In this document: in pieces, positions 31,877 to 39,345 of the stretch | Layout of the letters: each line of letters starts with the position of its first letter | Numbering within the stretch: position 1 is the first letter of the stretch | Source: CAZTTG01 sp964615935 | GTDB taxonomy: Bacteria > Planctomycetota > UBA1135 > GCA-002686595 | Direction: 5' to 3' | DNA length: 64,000 bases | NCBI GenBank assembly: GCA_964615935.1 | Contig: CAZTTG010000022.1 | Coordinates: forward strand, 12,973 to 76,972 | The notes under the pieces: generated by a model | The model's database searches: none | Seen by the model: the letters and a program-made list of their open reading frames with translations, nothing else | Told to the model about the DNA's origin: nothing | Program-made: the position numbers and the translations under genes

Positions 31877-34081
31877 ATGACGCCGGCCGTGTCCCACAGG
31901 AAGCGCGTCGCGCTGGCCGGTAATCCCAACACCGGCAAGACCTCGCTCTTCAACCGGCTGACCGGCCTGCACCTCAAGGTCGGCAACTACCCCGGCATCA
32001 CGGTGGAGTGCGTGCTGGGCGACCTGCGGCTCTCGGGTCGGGAGGCGGCCGAGGCCCTGGACGTGCCGGGCACCTACAGCCTCTCAGCGCGCTCCCGGGA
32101 GGAGCAGATCGCCATCCAGGCCATCGCCGGGCTGCACCCCCTGGAGCGGCCCGACCTGGTGCTGGTGGTGGCCGACTCCACCCAGCTCGCGCGCAACCTG
32201 TACCTGGTGCTGCAGATCATCGAGATCGATCTGCCCGTGGTCGTGGCCCTCAACATGATCGACATGCTGGAGGAGCGGGGGCTGACGATCGACGAGGCGG
32301 CCATGCAGCGCGAGATGGGCGTGTCGGTGGTCTCGGTCTCGGCCCGCACCGGCCAGGGCATCGACCGCCTGCGGCAGGAGATCGCCGCGGTGCTGGCCCA
32401 GCCCCAGCGGGGCCGCCCCGGGCCGCGCTGGATCCCCGGCGACGCGGCCCTGATCGAGGACGTGGGGGCGGTGGCCGAGAGCCTGCCCGAGACCTGGCAC
32501 CGGGGCGAGCCCCTGCGGCGGGACGCGCTGGCGCTATGGGCCCTGCTGTCCCTGGAGGAGGAGGACGACGAGCTGCGCGGGATCCCGCCCGGGGTGCGCG
32601 AGGCGGTGGTCGACCGCCGGGAGCGGGCCCACGGGACCGGCCGCCGCATCGGCGACGAGATCATCGCCGGCCGCTACGGCTGGATCGACGAGCACGTGCC
32701 GCGCTTCCTGCGCCAGAGCGGCGAGGCGCGCACCACCCTGACCGACCGGGTGGATCGCGTCCTGCTGCACCCGACCCTGGGCTTCGTCACCTTCCTCTTG
32801 GCCATGGGGCTCCTGTTCCAGTCGCTCTTCTCCTGGGCGGATCCGGCGATCGGCCTGGTGGAGCGGGTCTTCGGCGCCCTCAAGGGATGGGTGGAGGGGG
32901 CCCTGCCGGCGGCCTGGTACGCCGATCTGCTGGCCAACGGGATCATCGAGGGCGTGGGCAGCGTCCTGGTCTTCCTGCCGCAGATCCTGCTGCTCTTCTT
33001 CTTCATCGGCGTCATGGAGGACAGCGGCTACATGGCGCGCGTGGCCTTCCTGATGGACCGCATCATGCGGGCCATCGGGCTGCACGGCCGGGCCTTCGTG
33101 CCCATGCTCTCGGGCTTCGCCTGCGCCATCCCGGCCATCATGGCCACCCGCACCATGGAGCGCCGGCGCGACCGGATGCTGACCATGATGGTGGTCCCGC
33201 TCATGACCTGCTCGGCGCGGCTGCCGGTGTACACCGTGATCATCGCGGCGCTCTTCCCGCCCGACCGCCTGTTCGGCTTCCTGCCCGTCCAGGGCCTGCT
33301 CATGGTGGGCATGTACCTCTTCAGCACCCTGGTCGCCCTGGTGGCCGCGGCGGTGCTGGGGCGGGTGGCCTTCCCGGGCCCGCGCGTGCCCCTGATCCTG
33401 GAGATGCCGCCCTACCGGATGCCCTACGTGGGCTCGGTCCTGCGCATGATGTGGCAGCGCTCCAAGCTGTTCGTCACCCAGGCGGGGACCGTGATCCTGG
33501 TGTGCACCATCGGCATGTGGCTGCTCCTGAGCTTCCCCAGGAGCTCCGAGGTGGAGACCGCCCACGACGCCCTGCGGGCCGAGGCCGCCGCCGCCTCCCT
33601 CTCCGATGAGGCCCTCGAAAAGCGCGAGGCCGAGATCGACGCCCGGCAGGCCCAGGCCCACCTGTACCAGAGCTTCGGCGGCCGGCTGGGCCGCGCGCTC
33701 GAGCCGGTCATCGAGCCCCTGGGCTTCGACTGGAAGATCGGCGTGGGTCTGATCGGCGCCTTCGCCGCCCGGGAGGTCTTCATCAGCACCATGGGCGTGG
33801 TCTACGGCCTGGGCGAGGAGGTCGACGAGGAGCCGGTCGGCCTGCGCGAGCGCCTGCGCACCGAGTCGCGCGCCGACGGCCGCCGGGTCTACACCCCCCT
33901 GGTGGGCCTCTCGCTCATGATCTTCTTCGCCCTGGCGGCCCAGTGCATGAGCACCCTGGCGGTCATCCGCCGCGAGACCTCCTCCTGGCGCTGGCCGGCC
34001 TTCCTCTTCGCCTACATGACCGGCCTGGCCTGGGTCACCAGCTTCGGGGTGTTCCAGGTCGGGCGGCTGCTGGGCTTCTAG
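31877..34081 (+). CDS. feoB: Ferrous iron transporter FeoB
   Basis: FeoB is the main bacterial Fe(II) importer. The 734-residue protein combines an N-terminal GTPase domain with a polytopic membrane part. G-protein motifs: G1 GNPNTGKT (15-22), G2 around GNYPGITVE, G3 DVPG and G4 NMID. After the GDI-like helices comes the membrane domain with two Gate blocks, containing GIIEGVGSVLVFLPQILLLFFFIGVMEDSGYMARVAFLMDR and HGRAFVPMLSGFACAIPAIMATRTMERRRDRMLTMMVVPLMTCSARLPVYTV. The conserved Cys of the pore (FACAIPA) is kept. A closing block, GAFAAREVFISTMGVVYG, is also family-specific. Co-transcribed with feoA. Confidence 0.97.
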   Translation: MTPAVSHRKRVALAGNPNTGKTSLFNRLTGLHLKVGNYPGITVECVLGDLRLSGREAAEALDVPGTYSLSARSREEQIAIQAIAGLHPLERPDLVLVVADSTQLARNLYLVLQIIEIDLPVVVALNMIDMLEERGLTIDEAAMQREMGVSVVSVSARTGQGIDRLRQEIAAVLAQPQRGRPGPRWIPGDAALIEDVGAVAESLPETWHRGEPLRRDALALWALLSLEEEDDELRGIPPGVREAVVDRRERAHGTGRRIGDEIIAGRYGWIDEHVPRFLRQSGEARTTLTDRVDRVLLHPTLGFVTFLLAMGLLFQSLFSWADPAIGLVERVFGALKGWVEGALPAAWYADLLANGIIEGVGSVLVFLPQILLLFFFIGVMEDSGYMARVAFLMDRIMRAIGLHGRAFVPMLSGFACAIPAIMATRTMERRRDRMLTMMVVPLMTCSARLPVYTVIIAALFPPDRLFGFLPVQGLLMVGMYLFSTLVALVAAAVLGRVAFPGPRVPLILEMPPYRMPYVGSVLRMMWQRSKLFVTQAGTVILVCTIGMWLLLSFPRSSEVETAHDALRAEAAAASLSDEALEKREAEIDARQAQAHLYQSFGGRLGRALEPVIEPLGFDWKIGVGLIGAFAAREVFISTMGVVYGLGEEVDEEPVGLRERLRTESRADGRRVYTPLVGLSLMIFFALAAQCMSTLAVIRRETSSWRWPAFLFAYMTGLAWVTSFGVFQVGRLLGF

Positions 34082-34180
34082 TCGCAAGCTCCGCCCGGAG
34101 GCCCGCTTGGGGCCGGATCGCGGCCCGGAGGGCGCGGTCTCGCGCGAACGGCCCTTGTCGTCCCGGCGCCGGAGCCGTGT

Positions 34181-34212
34181 GACTACCCCAGTAGTCGTCT
34201 ACCGGGGTAGTC
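34181..34212 (+). promoter_or_regulatory. Tandem BlaI/MecI-type operators
   Basis: Two adjacent 16-bp sites: GACTACCCCAGTAGTC (34181-34196), a perfect inverted repeat of GACTAC, and GTCTACCGGGGTAGTC (34197-34212), with one mismatch. The pair is itself symmetric. The TAC...GTA core resembles known BlaI-family sites (TACTAC...GTAGTA). They end 24 bases before the repressor gene, so auto-repression of this operon is likely. Confidence 0.75.
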
Positions 34213-34236
34213 GCTGAAACAGCCTCCGGGAGCCCC

Positions 34237-34617
34237 ATGAGCCACGAACGCCAGCTCGGAAACCTGCAACTCGCCATCCTGCGCGTGCTCTGGGAGCGCG
34301 GCGAGGCCTCCGCCAGCGAGGTCCACGCGGCTCTCCTCGCGGAGCGCCGCCTGGCCGTGACGACCATCAAGACCATGCTACGCAAGATGGAGGACCGCGG
34401 GATGGTTGCCCACCGGCCCGAGGGCCGGCAGTTCATCTACCGCGCCCTCATCCACGAGCCCGACGTCCGCGAGGGCATGGTCGGCGACCTGGTGCAGCGC
34501 ATGTTCGGCGGGGACAGCGCCGCGCTGGTGAACCACCTGATCGAGGCCGGTGAGATCGCCGCGGACGAGCTGGACGAGCTGAGGGCTCGCCTCGCGAGGA
34601 AGAGGCGGGGGCGCTGA
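34237..34617 (+). CDS. BlaI/MecI/CopY-family transcriptional repressor
   Basis: This 126-residue winged-helix repressor follows the family: LGNLQLAILRVLWERGEASASEVHAALLAERRLAVTTIKTMLRKMEDRGMVAHRPEGRQFIYRALI covers the wHTH (about 6-75). A C-terminal helical dimerisation region (DVREGMVGDLVQRMFGGDSAALVNHLI) follows. In BlaI/MecI systems the repressor is cut by the partner M56 protease on signal. In CopY it responds to copper through a Cys motif, which is absent here. The stop overlaps the M56 start (TGATG), and tandem operators lie upstream. Together these make a self-regulated two-gene sensor module. Confidence 0.92.
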   Translation: MSHERQLGNLQLAILRVLWERGEASASEVHAALLAERRLAVTTIKTMLRKMEDRGMVAHRPEGRQFIYRALIHEPDVREGMVGDLVQRMFGGDSAALVNHLIEAGEIAADELDELRARLARKRRGR

Positions 34618-35741
34618 TGGGCTGGCTCCTCGCGTTCCTGGTGCACAGCACCCTGTGGCTCTCCCTCGCCTGGCTGTGGACGCGCCTGCGCCCCGGAATG
34701 CACGCGAGAGTGCGCGAGATGATCTGGTACACGGCCATCGCGGCGAGCCGGATCACCCCCACGGTGCAGGCCCTGGCCCCGGCCGAGGCGGCCTTCTGGC
34801 GACTGCCCGTGCCCGTCGCCCTGGCATCGAGTCCCGCTGGCGACCATCGGGCGACGGAGACCTCGGCCGCGGCCCACGATGCGAGGGAGGGGGCCGAGCA
34901 CCGCGGAGCGCCGCTGTCGGCGGAGCCGCCGCCGGCGCGCTGGCGCGCCCTCGTGCCCTGGGCCTGGCTGACCGTCGCCGGAGTGCTCCTCCTCGGCTGC
35001 CTGGGGCGCATCGAGGCGCTCCGCCGCCGAATCGGCCGGCGCGAGGACGTCCGGGACCCTCGCGCCCTCCTCGCCCTGGATCGACTTCGTCGCCGCGCCG
35101 GCCTGAGCGGGACCCCGCGGCTGACCGTGAGCGCGGACCTGGGCTCGCCCATCGCGCTGGGAATCGGACGAAGCTCCGAGATCTGCGTGCCCACCCGCGC
35201 GCTCCACGAGCTGGATCGGGAGGAGCTCCGCGCGCTGCTCGGCCACGAGATCGCTCACCACATGCGCCACGACGCGCTGCGGCTGGCCGCGCTGAACGCC
35301 CTCCAGGCGGCGTTCTTCTTCCAGCCGCTCCTGCGCCTCGCGGCGCGCGGGATCCACCGCGCCGCCGAGGAGCAGTGCGACGACTGGGCAGCCATGCAGA
35401 TCGAGGATCGGCTGGCGATGGCGAGCTGCCTGACCGAGGTCGCGGCCTGGGTCCTGCGCCGGGATCGCCGGTTGCCGGTCCCCTGCACCGCGCGCCGCCG
35501 CTCCCAGCTCGGGCGGCGCGTCGATCGCCTGATGGACGAGCGCCGGAGCTCCGAAGCGCCCGGGGGCTTCTGGCGTGGCCTCGGGTGCGTCGGACTGCTC
35601 GCGGCGGCCCCCTGGCTGGCGCCCTCCCTGGCGCCGACGGGCGAGCCTCCGCACGAGGACCCCGTCGGCGGCGAGCACGGCCCCTCCGCCGGAGAGCACC
35701 GGGGCGCCGAGAGCGAATCGAGCCACCTCGAGCACGAGTGA
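34617..35741 (+). CDS. M56-family (BlaR1/MecR1-like) membrane metalloprotease with His-rich tail
   Basis: This 374-residue protein has N-terminal membrane helices (LLAFLVHSTLWLSLAWLW and WLTVAGVLLLGCLGRI) and a cytosol-facing zinc protease motif, LLGHEIAHHMRHD (HExxH). The distal zinc-ligand segment AAEEQCDDWA follows about 60 residues later. After a helix near residue 320 comes a His/Glu/Gly-rich tail (HEDPVGGEHGPSAGEHRG...HLEHE) instead of the penicillin-binding sensor domain of BlaR1. The signal is therefore not beta-lactam; metal or envelope stress is possible. It is presumed to cleave the adjacent BlaI-type repressor. The tail shares the GEHG motif with the next gene product. Confidence 0.85.
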   Translation: MGWLLAFLVHSTLWLSLAWLWTRLRPGMHARVREMIWYTAIAASRITPTVQALAPAEAAFWRLPVPVALASSPAGDHRATETSAAAHDAREGAEHRGAPLSAEPPPARWRALVPWAWLTVAGVLLLGCLGRIEALRRRIGRREDVRDPRALLALDRLRRRAGLSGTPRLTVSADLGSPIALGIGRSSEICVPTRALHELDREELRALLGHEIAHHMRHDALRLAALNALQAAFFFQPLLRLAARGIHRAAEEQCDDWAAMQIEDRLAMASCLTEVAAWVLRRDRRLPVPCTARRRSQLGRRVDRLMDERRSSEAPGGFWRGLGCVGLLAAAPWLAPSLAPTGEPPHEDPVGGEHGPSAGEHRGAESESSHLEHE

Positions 35742-35767
35742 GCCACAACCAAGGAAAGAGCACTGGA

Positions 35768-36544
35768 ATGAACAAGCTGATCCTGATTCCGGCCCTGATC
35801 GGGCTGGGCACCGCATGCCTCGGCGCCGCCACCTCCACGGGCGGCCCCCAGGAGGAGCACCGGGCCGAGGGGGGCGAGATCACAGCCAAGGACCGCGACG
35901 TCGCCAGGCTCTTCGACCTCGTCCAGCGGGCCCGGGCCGACGTCGAGGCCCTGCGCGCACTGGCGGGCGTGTCGGGTGAGAGCGGCGAGGCCCGCGGCGA
36001 GCACGGCGAAGGTCGCGAGGGACGTGGCGAGCACGGCGAGGGCGGACGCGAGGGCCGCGGCGAGCACGGCGAGAGCGGCGAAGGCGGAGAGGAGGGTGGC
36101 CAGCGCCTCGGCAAGAACGAGCGCTGGGACGCGGTCCGCAACGGCGCCCGCCTGATCCTCGCCTACGACCCCGCCTCCCAGTCCTTCAAGGGGCTCGTGC
36201 AGAACGTCTCCAGGAAGACCCTGAAGGACGTGCGCGTCGAGGTGCACCTCTCGAGCGGTGTGGAGTTCGGCCCGACGCTGCGCACCGACCTGAAGCCGGG
36301 CGCCCGGATCGGAGTCGAGCTCTCGGCGGCCGGCCGAGCGTTCACCTGGTGGACCACCCACCCCGAGCACGGCAGCGAGGAGGGCCACGGCCCGGGACAC
36401 GAGGAGGGCCGCGGCGAGCACGGCGGAGGGGGCGATGGCCGCCCCGCCGACCCGGCTCTACGGCCGCTCCACAACGAGCTCCTGCTCCTGCGCCAGGAGA
36501 TCCGGATGCTCGCGAAGGGCCTCCAGGAGAAGAAGCGCTTCTGA
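35768..36544 (+). CDS. Exported His/Gly/Glu-rich repeat protein, putative output of the BlaI-M56 operon
   Basis: This 258-residue protein is not assigned to a named family. A signal peptide (MNKLILIPALIGLGTACLGAATS) precedes a short helix and then a low-complexity stretch at residues 77-110, made of three GEHGEG-type repeats. A folded beta domain follows (RLILAYDPASQSFKGLVQNVSRKTLKDVRVEVHLSSGVEFGPTLRTDLKPGARIGVEL), similar in pattern to FxLYD/late-embryogenesis-type domains. A second His-rich stretch comes next (HPEHGSEEGHGPGHEEGRGEHGGGG) and then a C-terminal helix (LHNELLLLRQEIRMLAKGLQEKK). The His and Glu content suggests extracytoplasmic metal binding. It lies 26 bases after the M56 gene in the same operon. 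Confidence 0.65.
   Translation: MNKLILIPALIGLGTACLGAATSTGGPQEEHRAEGGEITAKDRDVARLFDLVQRARADVEALRALAGVSGESGEARGEHGEGREGRGEHGEGGREGRGEHGESGEGGEEGGQRLGKNERWDAVRNGARLILAYDPASQSFKGLVQNVSRKTLKDVRVEVHLSSGVEFGPTLRTDLKPGARIGVELSAAGRAFTWWTTHPEHGSEEGHGPGHEEGRGEHGGGGDGRPADPALRPLHNELLLLRQEIRMLAKGLQEKKRF
35996..36087 (+). repeat. In-frame tandem repeat coding GEHGEG units
   Basis: Three imperfect copies, about 30-33 bases each, begin GGCGAGCACGGCGA and encode GEHGEG-REGR, GEHGEGG-REGR and GEHGESG. Codons differ between copies, so the repeat is maintained at protein level. Confidence 0.8.
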
Positions 36545-36554
36545 GCCGCGGTGA

Positions 36555-38420
36555 TCAGCGCGCGTCGGGAAGGGCTTCCAGGACCTCCAGGAAGTCCTTC
36601 TTCCGCACCAGGTCCTTGAAGGTCAGGGGGCGCAGGGGGTCGTTCCCCGGGAAGACGGCGCAGAAGGGGATCGAGTAGGAGCCCAGGGCGTTCTGCAGGC
36701 TCTTGAGCATGCTGGTGTACTTGCCCTTCTCGGTCTCGTCGGCCTTCATCACGGCCACGTTCTTGCGCCGGAAGAGCTCCAGGGCCTCCTCGGATTCGTA
36801 GACCACCAGCTCGTTGGTCTGGCAGGTCAGGCACCAGTCGGCGGTGAAGTCGATGAAGACGTGCCGCCCCTCCTCCTGGTACTGCGCGAAGTGCTCGCGG
36901 TCGAAGGGCTCCCAGATCTCCGCCTCCTCGAAGAAGGCCGGCAGCCAGGAGAAGCACAGCAGGGCGCCGACGGCGGTCGTACCGCCGGCCCAGGCCAGGG
37001 TCCCCCAGCGTCGGGCGGCGCTCTGCTCCAGGCTGGCGTAGCGCCCCCAGATCCAGCAGCCCAGGCCCACGAAGACCAGGAAGGTGACGGTGTAGAGGAG
37101 CAGGTCGCTGGACACCGACACCATCAGGAAGATCACCGTGAACAGCAGCACGAAGGCCATGGCCTGCTTGAAGGTGTCCATCCAGGGGCCGGGCCGCGGC
37201 ACGTACTTGAGCAGGGCCGGGTTGGAGGTCAGCACCGCGTAGGGCGCCGCCATCCCCAGCCCGGCCACGCCGAAGACCGCGATGATCACGTGCCGCTCCT
37301 GCGACACGGCCCAGGCCAGGGTGCTGCCCAGGAAGGGGCCGCTGCAGGGCGTCGCGAGCAGCGTCGAGAGGATGCCCAGGGAGAAGGCCCCCACCAGCCC
37401 CTCGCGCTTCCGGGCGCCGGCCACCTGGCCCACCTTCGAGGGGACCCCGAGCTCGAAGACGCCGAAGAGCGACAGGGCGAAGGCGAAGACGACCCCGATC
37501 ATGACCACCAGGAACCAGGGCTGCTGGAACTGGTCGCCCCACGAGTAGCTCGCGAAGGCCGCGAAGCCCGCCAGCACCAGGAAGACCGACAGGATCCCGG
37601 CCGAGAAGGCCAGGCCCAGGGCGAAGATGCGCCCCTTGCTCTCGCCGGCCTGGTTGACGAAGCTCAAGACCTTGATCGAGACCACCGGCAGCACGCAGGG
37701 CATGATGTTCAGGATCATCCCCGCGACGAAGGCCAGCAGCATGAGGGTGAGCAGGCCGGTGCCCGACCCGTCCCCCTCGTCCTCGCCGCTCGAGGCGGCG
37801 CCGATCCCCCGGTCGATCGGCTCGTAGGCCGCCCAGTCATAGGTGCCCCCGGACGCGCCGCCCGGCGGCGCGGCCTCGACGGGCGGACCGAGCTCGGGTC
37901 CCTCACCCGCCGCGGCCGACGTCTCGGGCGCGCTCAGGTCGTCGGGGAAGTCCTCGAACACCTTGTCCCGCCCCTCGCCGCGACTGACGAGGTGCTCCCC
38001 GAACCGGACGCAGGAGCCGTCGGTCAGGCACACCAGGCCCTCGATGTCGGCCTCGATCCCCTCGCCGCTCGCGCCCTCGGCCAGGCTGCCCAGGGCGAAG
38101 AGCCGGAAGCGGCCCTTGTGGATGTTGACGAAGCCGCCCTCGGGAATCTCGTAGGGGATGGGCTCGGGGTAGCGAACCTCCGAGAAGCTCACCCCCTCGC
38201 CGGAGAGCTCGACCAGCGTGGGCAGGCCGATGCCGCCGCTCTCGCCCAGGTCGACGTGGTAGACGTACCAGCCCGGCTCGACCCGGACCTCGATCGCCAC
38301 CTTCACGGTGCGATCCTCGACGCGGGAGAAGAGGGTGGAGGTGACCTCGCTTCCCTGGGCCCGGAGCGGGGAGGCCAGGGCGGCGAGGAGGAGCAGCAGC
38401 AGGGGCGGGGTTCGTCTCAT
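36555..38420 (-). CDS. dsbD: DsbD-like thiol:disulfide interchange protein
   Basis: This 621-residue protein passes electrons from cytosolic thioredoxin across the inner membrane. Order of parts: signal peptide (MRRTPPLLLLLLAALASPLRAQ); N-terminal DsbD alpha domain (GWYVYHVDLGESGGIGLPTLV..., about 25-150); a linker; and a CcdA-like membrane domain of eight helices beginning at about 225 (GMILNIMPCVLPVVSIKVLSFV, with a partner Cys in LLATPCSGPFLG). The C-terminal thioredoxin domain has W529-C530-L-T-C533. All three cysteine sites are present, so it looks functional. It is convergent with the His-rich protein gene. Its targets are unknown; cytochrome c maturation or repair of exported thiol/selenol proteins is possible. 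Confidence 0.9.
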   Translation of the reverse strand: MRRTPPLLLLLLAALASPLRAQGSEVTSTLFSRVEDRTVKVAIEVRVEPGWYVYHVDLGESGGIGLPTLVELSGEGVSFSEVRYPEPIPYEIPEGGFVNIHKGRFRLFALGSLAEGASGEGIEADIEGLVCLTDGSCVRFGEHLVSRGEGRDKVFEDFPDDLSAPETSAAAGEGPELGPPVEAAPPGGASGGTYDWAAYEPIDRGIGAASSGEDEGDGSGTGLLTLMLLAFVAGMILNIMPCVLPVVSIKVLSFVNQAGESKGRIFALGLAFSAGILSVFLVLAGFAAFASYSWGDQFQQPWFLVVMIGVVFAFALSLFGVFELGVPSKVGQVAGARKREGLVGAFSLGILSTLLATPCSGPFLGSTLAWAVSQERHVIIAVFGVAGLGMAAPYAVLTSNPALLKYVPRPGPWMDTFKQAMAFVLLFTVIFLMVSVSSDLLLYTVTFLVFVGLGCWIWGRYASLEQSAARRWGTLAWAGGTTAVGALLCFSWLPAFFEEAEIWEPFDREHFAQYQEEGRHVFIDFTADWCLTCQTNELVVYESEEALELFRRKNVAVMKADETEKGKYTSMLKSLQNALGSYSIPFCAVFPGNDPLRPLTFKDLVRKKDFLEVLEALPDAR

Positions 38421-38734
38421 GAGTCTCGGATGCGGGGGTCGGGAATCGGCCGGAGCATATCAATCTGCCGATGCTCGCGCGGCGCCGGCCCCCTCCTACG
38501 CGTCTCGCGGCGAGATGATGGTGGTCATGCCGCCGCGGGGGGCGGCCCCGGAGCCTGCGGGGCCCGGGCCGGGGCATCTTGCACGCCTATTACCGCTCCC
38601 GGGCTCGATCCCGGGGCCGGGGCGGCCTCCCGGGCGCACGGGCGGGGCCGCCGGAGAGAGCCCCGGCGCGATCTGGTCGATACCCTGGTGGCCGATCCCC
38701 CGGCCGCGCGGCCGGACCCCCGAGGAGAAGCGTC
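38421..38734 (+). other. Gene-free stretch between dsbD-like gene and small secreted protein
   Basis: About 310 bases, very G/C-rich with many short inverted repeats of the CCCGGGG type. The two genes diverge from it, so it should hold both promoters. No convincing -10/-35 pair, riboswitch or RNA gene was seen. GAGGAGAAG just before 38735 is the ribosome site of the plus-strand gene. Confidence 0.5.
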
Positions 38735-39340
38735 ATGCGCACCCCCACCCTCCTGGCCCTCTCCCTGGCCACCTCCCTCCTGCTCTCCCAGGAACCCGCC
38801 CAGGAGGAGCAGGACCCGCTGAAGCCGCCCGAGTGGAAGCTGGGCGAGCCGGCCGCCTCCGAGAACCCGGCCGAAGACCTCCTGGGAGCCTGGATGCTGG
38901 TCGACCTGCGGGCGACGAGCTACGAGCTCCTGCCCGACTCGGAGCGGGGCTTCCTGCTCGTCACGCCGGGCTTCCTGTCCTTCGAGTTCCACGCCGAGCT
39001 CATGGACTTCGACGACTTCGACGAGGGCCTGATCTTCCACACCGGCATGCACCGCTGGCGGCTCACCGACTTCGGCAACCTGCGCACCCTGGGCATGATC
39101 GGGACGCACAACCTGGGCGAGATGGGGGAGCTGGGCTACTTCGAGTTCGAGCCCCCGGGGGAGGTGCGCGAGTTCACCATGAGCCTCACCCCGGACTCCC
39201 TCGTCCTGGGCCGCACCGACGGCACGGCGCACTTCACCTTCCGGCGCCTGAACACCCCCGAGGACATCCTGCCGGCGCGGCCCGAGGAGGACGAGCTCCT
39301 GCCCGGGATCTCCGCCGGCGAGGAGGGGGACGGCGGCTGA
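38735..39340 (+). CDS. Small exported protein, function unknown
   Basis: This 201-residue protein has a signal peptide (MRTPTLLALSLATSLLLSQ). The body is predicted as an antiparallel beta barrel: LLGAWMLVDLRATSYELLPDSERGFLLVTPGFLSFEFHAEL, then GMHRWRLTDFGNLRTLGMIGTHNLGEMGELGYFEFEPPGEVREFTMSLTPDSLVLGR, then TAHFTFRRL. The opening '(L)GAW.L(V)' and closing 'F.F.RL' recall lipocalin-like proteins, but I cannot assign a family. The tail is acidic and probably disordered. The ATG at 38735 has a strong GAGGAGAAG site. It converges with nrdJ, 5 bases away. Confidence 0.6.
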   Translation: MRTPTLLALSLATSLLLSQEPAQEEQDPLKPPEWKLGEPAASENPAEDLLGAWMLVDLRATSYELLPDSERGFLLVTPGFLSFEFHAELMDFDDFDEGLIFHTGMHRWRLTDFGNLRTLGMIGTHNLGEMGELGYFEFEPPGEVREFTMSLTPDSLVLGRTDGTAHFTFRRLNTPEDILPARPEEDELLPGISAGEEGDGG

Positions 39341-39345
39341 TCAGG

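Noticed and set aside
36000..36090. CRISPR-like or non-coding tandem repeat
   Set aside because: The repeats are in frame, differ in codons and encode GEHGEG units of an exported protein. There are no spacers of equal length.
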